Below are positions 1-5,662 of a stretch of 11,278 nucleotides of DNA, one piece after another. A program made the position numbers and the translations under genes. The stretch's first letter is position 1. Every line of letters starts with the position of its first letter. Source of the DNA: JANRKG01 sp033763635 (lineage in GTDB: Bacteria; Cyanobacteriota; Cyanobacteriia; GCF-001939115); contig JANRKG010000090.1 in the NCBI GenBank assembly GCA_033763635.1, forward strand, positions 1 to 11,278, read 5' to 3'. The notes beneath the pieces were generated by a model. It was not told where the DNA came from. It did no database searches and was given only the letters and a program-made list of their open reading frames with translations.

Positions 1-627
1 CCTGCTGATGATCTGGCGGCGATCCATAACATTCCAACGACACCAGCGGTCAGCCCAACTCCCCCTTCGCTATTACCCCAACCAACGGATTATCAGTACG
101 TCCTGCTGAAGCAGGGGCCTTTTACAATTACTCGCCGAACGCTAGATTTGGCGATTCGAGTGAGTACCTTACTGTTTACCCTCGTCTACAGCACGACGCT
201 TTACTTGCTGACGACGGCTCCCGAAGAAATTACCGCAGGTCTGGAAGATTTGCTCCTGCCTCTTCGGCGTTTGAAGTGGCCTGTGACAGAAATTGCCCTC
301 ACCCTTACCCTCTCTCTACGGTTTATTCCTTTGGTATTGGAAGAATTTCAAAACCTGGTGCGTTCCGTACAAACACGGGCAATTAACTGGAAAAAATTAG
401 GGCTTCGCAAGTCAGCCCAAGTGTGGCTTTTGATTGCTGAAAGGCTTCTAGAAAATTTGCTCCTCCGAGCCGAGCAAATCTCAAGTGCCATGAAGGTTCG
501 GGGCTTTACTAGCCCCAATGAACATCGGGTTCAGTGGCACCATCTGAAACTACAGTTACGGGATTGGATTGCTCTGTCAAGCTTGGCTCTATTTTGGGGT
601 CTACGGTTTATGTGGGGACAAGCTTAG
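1..627 (+). CDS. EcfT/CbiQ-family energy-coupling transporter transmembrane protein, 5'-truncated by window edge
   Basis: The reading frame is open from base 1 to the TAG at 625-627, so 208 residues of the C-terminal part are visible; family members are usually about 260-300 residues, so the first membrane helices lie to the left. EcfT/CbiQ is the membrane scaffold of ECF vitamin or metal importers and couples two ATPases to a substrate-binding S component. Visible are a hydrophobic helix at about residues 54-75, another near 100-117 (ALTLTLSLRFIPLVLEEF), a cytoplasmic stretch with two coupling-type motifs (VQTRAIN and AMKVRGF, the second fitting the family's A-R-G signature), and a last helix just before the stop. 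A TTG at 148 could be mistaken for the start, but the frame continues upstream into plausible cytoplasmic sequence. No ATPase or S component is visible beside it, so the substrate is unknown. pipX follows after 300 bp. Confidence 0.85.
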   Translation, partial: PADDLAAIHNIPTTPAVSPTPPSLLPQPTDYQYVLLKQGPFTITRRTLDLAIRVSTLLFTLVYSTTLYLLTTAPEEITAGLEDLLLPLRRLKWPVTEIALTLTLSLRFIPLVLEEFQNLVRSVQTRAINWKKLGLRKSAQVWLLIAERLLENLLLRAEQISSAMKVRGFTSPNEHRVQWHHLKLQLRDWIALSSLALFWGLRFMWGQA

Positions 628-927
628 GGATATGCAGCAAAATACCATATCTGTGGATTGGGTTTGGCTTCGTTTGCCAATGAACCCATCAATTGTTTTC
701 CTAAGGGGAATACTTTAGAATCAATGGCAATAGCTTCTTTAAAGAATTTTAGATTTTCAATGTTTTTTCTCCCCGAAGAAGCTAAGATAATAAGTTTATC
801 GCTTCATTTTTGGTTGTCTGGGTGTATGATTTGATTCATTGAGGGGTTAAAAATTTGCTTAACCCATTTTATCTTTTAACCAGTGACTCCTACTGCCTCT
901 AACGTTTCCCTACCTGTATCACCCTGA
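628..927 (+). promoter_or_regulatory. pipX leader / intergenic region
   Basis: This 300-bp AT-rich gap separates the transporter gene from pipX. I see no coding frame. It contains a TATGAT -10-like hexamer at 825-830 without a convincing -35 box, and a hairpin at 844-865 listed separately. No GTA-N8-TAC NtcA site was found by eye. If the -10 is real, transcription would start near 836 and the hairpin would lie in the 5' leader of pipX. The alternative is that the hairpin ends the transporter transcript. Confidence 0.4.
844..865 (+). terminator. Hairpin upstream of pipX (terminator or leader structure)
   Basis: GGGTTAA at 844-850 pairs perfectly with TTAACCC at 859-865 around an 8-nt loop. 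The following bases (866-877) are T-rich. A second TTAACC at 876-881 could pair with the same 5' arm, so two mutually exclusive folds are possible. It has the shape of a weak intrinsic terminator for the upstream gene; the AT-rich stem makes this uncertain. Confidence 0.4.
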
Positions 928-1197
928 ATGAGTGCTGAAATTTACCTAAACCACCCTACATTTGGCTTACTTTTCAGAGTGTGTTCCCTGGAGGAGAGTC
1001 GGGAGCTTTTTGCAACTCTGTATGCTCAACGATTGTTTTTTTTGGTGACGACAGAGCCAAGCAGTATCAAGTTTGAGCCAGTGAGTCGTACAGATGCCCG
1101 CATTCTTGTAGAAAATCGGTTACGTGCTCTGCGTCGCAATGGTCAAACTCCGGAATACACCAAGTTGCAAGCGACCCATAAGCAAACCTTTCACTGA
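928..1197 (+). CDS. pipX: PipX, PII-interacting co-activator of NtcA
   Basis: The 89-residue product matches the length and pattern of cyanobacterial PipX over its full length, with NHPTFGLL at residues 8-15 and ATLYAQRLFFLV at 29-40. PipX has an N-terminal Tudor-like domain (about residues 1-53) and a C-terminal helical hairpin. It binds the nitrogen regulator NtcA when 2-oxoglutarate is high and is captured by PII (GlnB) when 2-oxoglutarate is low, so it swaps partners according to the carbon/nitrogen balance. Tyr6 and Tyr32, known to matter in the Synechococcus protein, are present. ATG at 928 gives the expected N terminus; no Shine-Dalgarno is visible, which is common in cyanobacteria. 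pipY begins one base after its stop, so the two are almost certainly co-transcribed and probably translationally coupled. Confidence 0.97.
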   Translation: MSAEIYLNHPTFGLLFRVCSLEESRELFATLYAQRLFFLVTTEPSSIKFEPVSRTDARILVENRLRALRRNGQTPEYTKLQATHKQTFH

Positions 1198-1198
1198 T

Positions 1199-1873
1199 AT
1201 GCCATCCCTGTCGATTGCTGAACGAATTGCTACGATTCGTGCAACCTTACCGGAGTCTGTGCGGCTAATCGCGATTACTAAACAGGTCGCACCGGAGGTC
1301 ATGAGAGAAGCTTACGCAGCAGGGATTCGGGATTTTGGGGAGAGTCGGATTCAAGAGGCGGAAACCAAGCAACAGGAACTGGCCGATTTGCAGGGTCTCA
1401 CCTGGCACCTGATCGGTCATTTGCAAAGCAATAAAGCACAGAAGGCATTGAGCCTGTTTTCCTGGATTCACTCGGTGGATAGTCTAGCTCTGGCACAACG
1501 GCTCGATCGCCTTGCCAGTTCCCTACCCTACCCTCTCCATGTTTGCCTCCAGGTCAAAATTGTTCCTGACCCGAATAAGTTTGGTTGGGATGTAGATGAA
1601 TTGCTAAAGGATCTGCCGCAACTCGATGAATGCAAATCCCTCAACATCGCTGGATTAATGACAATTCCACCGTTGGGCTTGAGTGATGAGCAGACCCTCC
1701 AGGTTTTCCAGCAAACTCAGTCGTTAGCAGAGAAGATTAATCAGCAGGGATGGTCCCACATTCAGCTAAAAGAGCTATCAATGGGTATGTCGGGTGATTA
1801 TCCGTTGGCGATTCAGGCAGGAGCAACCCTCATTCGCTTAGGGCGCATCCTCTTTGGGGAGCGAACTGTTTGA
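1199..1873 (+). CDS. pipY: PipY, PLP-binding YggS/PROSC-family homeostasis protein
   Basis: The 224-residue product belongs to the YggS/YlmE/PLPBP family, a single-domain fold-type III PLP protein without known catalysis that buffers pyridoxal phosphate and affects amino- and keto-acid pools. Lys28 in AITK is the expected PLP Schiff-base lysine. GESR follows at 47-50, HLIGHLQSNK at 70-79, and the phosphate-binding end has SMGMSGDYP (194-202) and LIRLGR (211-216). I chose the ATG at 1199 because it gives the normal family length. The frame is open upstream to about 1124, but that part overlaps pipX out of frame and looks nothing like the family. With only base 1198 between the pipX stop and this start, ribosome reinitiation is likely. 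A genetic and regulatory link with PipX has been described in Synechococcus elongatus. Confidence 0.95.
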   Translation: MPSLSIAERIATIRATLPESVRLIAITKQVAPEVMREAYAAGIRDFGESRIQEAETKQQELADLQGLTWHLIGHLQSNKAQKALSLFSWIHSVDSLALAQRLDRLASSLPYPLHVCLQVKIVPDPNKFGWDVDELLKDLPQLDECKSLNIAGLMTIPPLGLSDEQTLQVFQQTQSLAEKINQQGWSHIQLKELSMGMSGDYPLAIQAGATLIRLGRILFGERTV

Positions 1874-1903
1874 AATAAGTGTCAGATTGAAGAATATTTC
1901 AAG

Positions 1904-1959
1904 ATTGCTTGGTTTTCAGGCAATAGATCTGATATACTCTCTCAGAGATCATCTGATCT
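1904..1959 (+). terminator. Tandem hairpins after pipY, candidate terminator
   Basis: Starting 31 bases after the pipY stop, ATTGCTTG (1904-1911) pairs with CAGGCAAT (1917-1924) around GTTTT, giving 8 pairs with one G-U. A second hairpin follows, AGATC (1946-1950) with GATCT (1955-1959) around a 4-nt loop. There is no clean T tract, so termination is inferred from position and structure only. Confidence 0.4.
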
Positions 1960-2114
1960 AGTTTAAATAATGGACTCTTCAACATTCTTTTGACAGGCTA
2001 ACTGGGTCTTGAATGGGCAATTTAACAGGTTGGCAATTTAATAAATTGTTTCCTGATAAGTACCCCTGGGTCGAGGATTGAATACTTAAGAATCGAATGC
2101 TAGCGAAGCGCTGT

Positions 2115-2147
2115 AAAGGCTGCGTTGAAATTTTATCCAGCCTTTTT
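2115..2147 (+). terminator. Hairpin plus T tract inside the pipY-sepF gap
   Basis: AAAGGCTG (2115-2122) pairs exactly with CAGCCTTT (2138-2145) across a 15-nt loop and runs into a TTTTT tract at 2143-2147. This is the most terminator-like element in the gap. It lies about 240 bases after pipY, so it could end read-through transcripts or mark the 3' end of a short non-coding RNA. The large loop and short T tract keep confidence moderate. Confidence 0.4.
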
Positions 2148-2384
2148 ACTCAAAATCAGCGAATTTACCGTAGCCAGAAGCAAGATTATAGGATTTTATT
2201 TCAGGAATCTGTTATATATAACTTGTCAAACTTGAGAAAAATTGGTTTAGATAGTCGCTTTTAGGTTTGTGGCTTGGCTGATTAAATTTTCCTTAAGTGT
2301 GGGCAACATTCTTTCAGAAGAAGGCACTCTTTTGAAGAGTTTGGCTGTATTGCAGATTTGGTTGTGTTGTGGATTTGGTGATCA

Positions 2385-2424
2385 CCAGATTTGACTGTTT
2401 CCAGATTTGACTGTTTCCAGATTT
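2385..2424 (+). repeat. 16-bp tandem direct repeat, 2.5 copies
   Basis: CCAGATTTGACTGTTT occurs at 2385-2400 and exactly again at 2401-2416, followed by a half copy CCAGATTT at 2417-2424. Each full copy carries TTGACT, one base from the consensus -35 box (TTGACA). The array ends 62 bases before the sepF start codon. Confidence 0.9.
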
Positions 2425-2435
2425 TTGTGTAGGGT
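2407..2435 (+). promoter_or_regulatory. Candidate sepF-proC promoter
   Basis: TTGACT at 2407-2412 (second repeat copy) is followed after exactly 17 bases by TAGGGT at 2430-2435, which keeps the key T1, A2 and T6 of a -10 box. Transcription would start near 2442 and leave a leader of about 45 nt before the GTG at 2487. The -10 is weak, so this is a prediction only. Confidence 0.4.
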
Positions 2436-2486
2436 GTCTCTTCGCAACCTGATTCTTCTCAACCCAGTAATGATGGAGCGCGAACC

Positions 2487-3068
2487 GTGAACAATATTTT
2501 TACCAAGCTGAGGGATTTCGTGGGTCTGAATGAACCTGTGGATTACGAGTACGAGTACGACGAGATGGATGGGGAAGAGTATCAGAACCTCTACCGGGAA
2601 GAAAATCCTCAACCCGTTCAGGAAGAAGACACCCGCGCCCGTCGTCGGTTACGTGAACGATCAGTCATGAATGAAGTTGCAGCAGCAGGTCCTACTATGA
2701 GCAATGTGATTGGCATGCCCGGTGCGGCGAATGGTCTGTCTGAAGTGGTGGTGATGGAGCCTCGCTCTTTTGAAGAAATGCCCCAGGCAATCCAAGCCCT
2801 CCGGGAACGTAAGTCCGTTGTTCTGAACCTGAATATCATGGACCCTGATCAGGCGCAACGTGCGGTTGACTTCGTTGCAGGTGGCACCTACGCGATCGAC
2901 GGTCATCAAGAGCGAATTGGTGAAAGTATTTTCCTGTTTACCCCCAGTTGTGTTCAGGTAACGACTCAAACAGGAGTGACCCACGAAGTCCCCCAGCCCC
3001 AGGTGCGAATTCCTCGCCCCAGCGCCCCTACTCCCGCCTGGACCGCTGATCAGGCCCGTATGGCGTAA
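2487..3068 (+). CDS. sepF: SepF, FtsZ-anchoring cell division protein
   Basis: This is the cyanobacterial SepF (Cdv2/YlmF), which tethers FtsZ filaments to the cytoplasmic membrane and helps organise the Z-ring. The 193-residue product begins with MNNIFTKLRDFVGL, the amphipathic membrane-targeting helix expected in this family. An acidic Tyr/Glu/Asp-rich linker (about 18-50) and an Arg-rich patch (50-58) follow, then the SepF core at about 86-160 with LNLNIMDPDQAQRAVDFVAG and the conserved glycine pair. The C-terminal tail (170-193) is Pro-rich. The GTG at 2487 is chosen because it gives this N terminus exactly and has GGAG at 2475-2478, 8 nt upstream. proC follows after 15 bp, so the two form an operon. 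Firmicutes also keep sepF next to the yggS homologue (ylmE-ylmF), which parallels pipY and sepF here. Confidence 0.95.
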   Translation: MNNIFTKLRDFVGLNEPVDYEYEYDEMDGEEYQNLYREENPQPVQEEDTRARRRLRERSVMNEVAAAGPTMSNVIGMPGAANGLSEVVVMEPRSFEEMPQAIQALRERKSVVLNLNIMDPDQAQRAVDFVAGGTYAIDGHQERIGESIFLFTPSCVQVTTQTGVTHEVPQPQVRIPRPSAPTPAWTADQARMA

Positions 3069-3083
3069 TAAGGAATAGTCACC

Positions 3084-3899
3084 TTGTCAGCAAAGCTTGG
3101 GATTATTGGAGGCGGGGTTATGGGAGAAGCTCTCCTATCCCGCCTTGTTACGCAGAAAATTTACTTGCCTAGCGAAATTCTGGTCAGTGAGCCTCAAACC
3201 CAACGCCGAGCCATGTTGGAGCAAAAATATGGGGTATCTACAACCAGCCATAATGATTTAGCAGTTCGCTCAGAAGTCTTGTTGTTGGCTGTGAAGCCGC
3301 AGATTTTTGACATTGCTGTATTGGATTTGCAGTTAGATGTCACGTCCGAGGCGAACCATCCGCTACCATTGGTGCTTTCCATTTTGGCGGGTGTTTCTCT
3401 GAAGCGCTTAGAGTCTGCGTTTCCAGGACAACCTGTGATTCGAGCGATGCCCAATACTCCTGCCACCGTAGGAGCTGGAATTACCGCGATCGCCGCAGGA
3501 CAGCACGTTCAACCCTATCACCTGGAGCGTGCTGAAACTATCTTTAAGGCTGTTGGGGAAGTGGTGGAAGTTCCCGAATATTTGCTAGATGCGGTGACGG
3601 GCCTTTCTGGTTCTGGGCCGGGGTATGTAGCGGTTGCGATCGAAGCGTTGATTGATGGAGGGGTCGCCGCAGGGTTACCTCGCCCCATCGCCACCAAACT
3701 GGCCCTCCAAACCATTCTGGGAACTGCAACCCTGCTCTTAGAAACGGGCATCCATCCGGCTGAACTTAAAGATCGCGTGACCAGTCCAGGCGGTACAACG
3801 ATCGCCGGAATTGCCAAACTAGAGGGATCTGGGTTCCGCTCTGCTTTGATTGAGGCTGTGAAAGCAGCTAGCGATCGAGCTAGGGAATTAGGAAGTTAA
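3084..3899 (+). CDS. proC: Pyrroline-5-carboxylate reductase
   Basis: ProC reduces 1-pyrroline-5-carboxylate to L-proline with NAD(P)H, the last step of proline synthesis, in the cytoplasm. The 271-residue product has the usual length. The N-terminal Rossmann domain shows G9-G10-G11-V-M-G14 and AVKPQ at 69-73; RAMPNTPATVGAG lies at 120-132. The C-terminal dimerisation and substrate domain has LSGSGPGY (174-181) and the P5CR signature DRVTSPGGTTIAGIAKLE (230-247). The start is a TTG at 3084, supported by AAGGA at 3070-3074 with a 9-nt spacer and by the correct N terminus just before the dinucleotide-binding motif. It lies 15 bp after sepF and shares that transcript. Its last 12 bp overlap the end of the opposite-strand kinase gene. 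GSGPG replaces the more usual GSGPA, a mild change. Confidence 0.97.
   Translation: MSAKLGIIGGGVMGEALLSRLVTQKIYLPSEILVSEPQTQRRAMLEQKYGVSTTSHNDLAVRSEVLLLAVKPQIFDIAVLDLQLDVTSEANHPLPLVLSILAGVSLKRLESAFPGQPVIRAMPNTPATVGAGITAIAAGQHVQPYHLERAETIFKAVGEVVEVPEYLLDAVTGLSGSGPGYVAVAIEALIDGGVAAGLPRPIATKLALQTILGTATLLLETGIHPAELKDRVTSPGGTTIAGIAKLEGSGFRSALIEAVKAASDRARELGS
3486..3493. repeat. HIP1 octamer
   Basis: A perfect GCGATCGC inside proC, read in frame as part of TAIAAG. Confidence 0.9.
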
Positions 3900-4604
3900 A
3901 TTCTGTATCAGCCAAAATGCCAGGGTTGCGCTGCCCAGGGGAACCGTTAAATTATCCACTCCATACTTTGAAAAAGCTTCCAGGGTGGTTGCAACGATCG
4001 CAATGACTCCCGCTGTGGCCCAGACCTGCCAAAGATTCCCGTACACACCGAAGAGCAGAAACCCACTGACTAGGTAGCTCACGATCGCCATTGTGAGGGA
4101 ACCTTCCCAACTCTTTTTCATGCCCCACAGTTCATAGGGGTGGCGACCGAATCGTTGCCCAACAAGTGCCGCCCATCCGTCTCCCCAAACCATGACCAGA
4201 ATTCCCAGGGCCGCAAATTGGGGCTGTTGGAGGGGCCAGAACAGGGCAATTAAAAGACCAATGCTGATGGCATAGAAAAAGGTGCCCCAGCTTTGCCGTC
4301 GCACACTGTTAATACTCGGCAAAATGGGGATGCGGTACGACAATAAAGCGACACCACCCGCCAGCAGGGAAGCTACAATACCAATCCAGGCAGGAATTTG
4401 CAACCACCAGGCCAACAAAATGACATTCCCGACCCCAATGTGTAAAATCTTACGGACTCCTTCCGCCCCTAGTTGGGTGTAGCGGTATGCGCCTTCTGTC
4501 AACAGCAGGATGATTCCGACCCAGCCAGCAACAATCGCCATTTGGAACGTGAGGGGAAGGGGGGTTGGCAGATTCAAAAATTCTGGGAACAAAACACCCT
4601 CCAA
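3888..4604 (-). CDS. Phytol/polyprenol kinase-like membrane protein (VTE5/Sec59 family)
   Basis: This integral membrane protein resembles the phytol kinase/dolichol kinase group (plant VTE5, cyanobacterial homologues), which use CTP to phosphorylate an isoprenoid alcohol. In cyanobacteria the likely role is recycling phytol released from chlorophyll into tocopherol or phylloquinone precursors. In numbering from the TTG at 4604, it shows RKILHIG (51-57), WGDGWAALVGQRFG (140-153), KSWEGS (164-169) and GVDNLTVPLG (215-224), the conserved motifs of the family, between roughly six or seven hydrophobic helices. The frame cannot extend beyond 4613 because of an in-frame TAG. The start is uncertain: TTG at 4604 gives 238 residues, ATG at 4541 gives 217 and begins at the first helix. 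It overlaps the proC end by 12 bp and is divergent from psb28-2. Substrate specificity is inferred, not shown. Confidence 0.85.
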   Translation of the reverse strand: MEGVLFPEFLNLPTPLPLTFQMAIVAGWVGIILLLTEGAYRYTQLGAEGVRKILHIGVGNVILLAWWLQIPAWIGIVASLLAGGVALLSYRIPILPSINSVRRQSWGTFFYAISIGLLIALFWPLQQPQFAALGILVMVWGDGWAALVGQRFGRHPYELWGMKKSWEGSLTMAIVSYLVSGFLLFGVYGNLWQVWATAGVIAIVATTLEAFSKYGVDNLTVPLGSATLAFWLIQNLTS

Positions 4605-4757
4605 GCAACAAACCTATCTCCACTCTACTCAATCCTGAGAGTTGCCAGTCATTAGAATTTTTGTTGCGTCGTTCGTGACGAATTGAAGGTCGCCGAGATT
4701 TTCCTTTCTCAAGTTCTTTATACTGAACCGTAGATTAATCAAGACTTTAAAGTTTTT
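4605..4757. promoter_or_regulatory. Divergent promoter region, phytol kinase / psb28-2
   Basis: These 153 bp serve both flanking genes. On the + strand TATACT at 4719-4724 is a good -10 candidate for psb28-2, placing the start of transcription near 4731 with a short leader. On the - strand TCTAAT (complement of 4651-4656) is a possible -10 for the kinase gene. No strong -35 box is seen for either. A perfect dyad lies between them (next entry). Confidence 0.45.
4672..4682. promoter_or_regulatory. Perfect 11-bp dyad, candidate operator
   Basis: TTCGTGACGAA reads the same on both strands apart from its central base. It lies about 37 bp upstream of the predicted psb28-2 -10 box and close to where the -35 region of the opposite transcript would be. 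The location fits a regulator binding between divergent promoters. No known cyanobacterial operator was recognised, and a dyad of this size can occur by chance. Confidence 0.3.
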
Positions 4758-5132
4758 ATGTCAAGCTCTCTCGTTACCATTGAATTTTTTGAAAATATTC
4801 CCGAAACGATTGCCGATGTTAGCTTGCGGCGGAATCGTGCAACTGGAGAACGATCGGTCGTTCTGATTTTTAAGGAATTGCGATCGATCGAAAAGTTCAA
4901 CAGCTTCCGCAATCGATTTGCAGGTGCGCTCAAGTTAGCGGATGAGGAAGGGATTATCACCGTTACCCCTGACTCTGTGAAATTCTACTTTAGCGGTCCT
5001 GAAGGAGATGATTTTGATAAGCTGGAATGCCAGTTCGCCATTAGTCAGGATTCAGATTTTGAACGCTTTATGCGGTTTATGCACCGTTACGCCGATGCAA
5101 ATGGCATGGCCTATGGTGAACCGAGCCAGTGA
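4758..5132 (+). CDS. psb28-2: Psb28-2 family photosystem II assembly factor
   Basis: The 124-residue soluble protein belongs to the Psb28 family, small factors that bind the cytoplasmic side of photosystem II assembly intermediates (CP47/RC47) and are tied to chlorophyll-protein synthesis and repair. The family hallmark near the C terminus, FERFMRFMHRYADANGMAYG at about 101-120, is clear, preceded by SVKFYFSGPEGDDFDKLECQ-type beta strands. VSLRRNRATGERSVVLIFKE near residues 22-41 and the longer ISQDSDF segment fit the Psb28-2 paralogue (Synechocystis Slr1739-like) better than the canonical Psb28-1. ATG at 4758 gives the expected N terminus; no Shine-Dalgarno is seen. It faces the phytol kinase gene back to back and converges on the TPR gene. 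The paralogue assignment is from memory of the family and is the least certain part. Confidence 0.9.
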   Translation: MSSSLVTIEFFENIPETIADVSLRRNRATGERSVVLIFKELRSIEKFNSFRNRFAGALKLADEEGIITVTPDSVKFYFSGPEGDDFDKLECQFAISQDSDFERFMRFMHRYADANGMAYGEPSQ

Positions 5133-5186
5133 AAGAGTTTATCTCGATTCCCAACTTTTATGCTTCTTAGGTAAATCACAAGTTCG

Positions 5187-5221
5187 CTCAACCTACAAGC
5201 GATCGAATCTCGCAGGTTGAG
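5187..5221. terminator. Hairpin between convergent psb28-2 and TPR genes
   Basis: CTCAACCT (5187-5194) pairs exactly with AGGTTGAG (5214-5221). Inside, GCGA (5199-5202) pairs with TCGC (5210-5213) around a 7-nt loop, with a 4-nt bulge on the 5' side. It sits between two convergent genes and could serve both, but neither strand has a T tract after the stem. Confidence 0.5.
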
Positions 5222-5260
5222 TAAAGCCGAAACATCCCTCACTACTGAAACGGCTGTTTA

Positions 5261-5662
5261 CTAACGAGCTTGCGTCTTTGGTTGACCAAAAAGATGGCTT
5301 AACAGCCCTGTAGATTTAGGCTTCTCTGGGGTTGACTTCATCACCAACCGTTTTTGACATTGGAGTGCCCGTGAGTTTGCAGGGTCTAGCTTCAAGGCCT
5401 GACGAACACTGATATTTGCCATACCCATCATGCCATTGTGAAGATAAATCTCAGCAAGAAGCGCATGATATTCACCGTTGTCTGGAACGATTTGAATGGC
5501 TTCCCGCAATTCTTTCAATGCCTGATCCCAGGCTTTTAATTTAATTTGTTCGAGTGCGCGTTGATATTGATGCTCGGCATGTTCTTTCAACTTAGCCAGT
5601 CCATCGCTAGAAAGGGGTTGACCTTGGCTGCGACGAATCCCTGATTTAGAAGGGGTATACAT
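5261..5662 (-). CDS. Small TPR-repeat protein, function unknown
   Basis: The product is a 133-residue soluble protein with no signal peptide or membrane helix. After a basic, Ser/Gly-rich N terminus (about 1-22), two tetratricopeptide units are visible at about 32-65 (with WDQALKELREAIQIVPDN) and 66-98 (HALLAEIYLHNGMMGMA, then VRQALKLDPAN), each ending in the usual helix-breaking proline. The tail (108-133) is Lys/Pro-rich with a small hydrophobic LLSHLFG patch. TPR units normally bind a protein partner; none can be named here. I chose ATG at 5662 because GGAG (complement of 5671-5674) lies 8 nt upstream; an in-frame GTG at 5728 would add 22 unconvincing residues. It converges on psb28-2, which does not by itself imply a shared role. 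Confidence 0.8.
   Translation of the reverse strand: MYTPSKSGIRRSQGQPLSSDGLAKLKEHAEHQYQRALEQIKLKAWDQALKELREAIQIVPDNGEYHALLAEIYLHNGMMGMANISVRQALKLDPANSRALQCQKRLVMKSTPEKPKSTGLLSHLFGQPKTQAR

Larger units (their letters stand above)
1874..2486 (+). promoter_or_regulatory. 613-bp pipY-sepF intergenic region
   Basis: No coding frame of note is visible on either strand; this is the longest gap in the window and is AT-rich. It holds hairpins right after pipY (1904-1959), a 16-bp-period imperfect direct repeat at 2016-2047 (both copies begin GGCAATTTAA), a hairpin with a T tract at 2115-2147, a short 6-bp hairpin at 2326-2340 with a 3-nt loop, and an exact 16-bp tandem repeat at 2385-2424 next to the likely sepF promoter. 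The size and structure make a separate sepF-proC promoter likely and leave room for a small RNA. Confidence 0.5.

Noticed and set aside
628..927. NtcA binding site upstream of pipX
   Set aside because: No GTA-N8-TAC was found; only half sites such as GTATGATTTG occur.
1124..1198. 25-codon N-terminal extension of pipY
   Set aside because: It overlaps pipX out of frame, shows no family similarity, and ATG 1199 gives the normal PipY length.
1985..2045. Promoter from TTGACA at 1990-1995
   Set aside because: The -35 match is perfect, but no -10-like hexamer lies 16-19 bases downstream.
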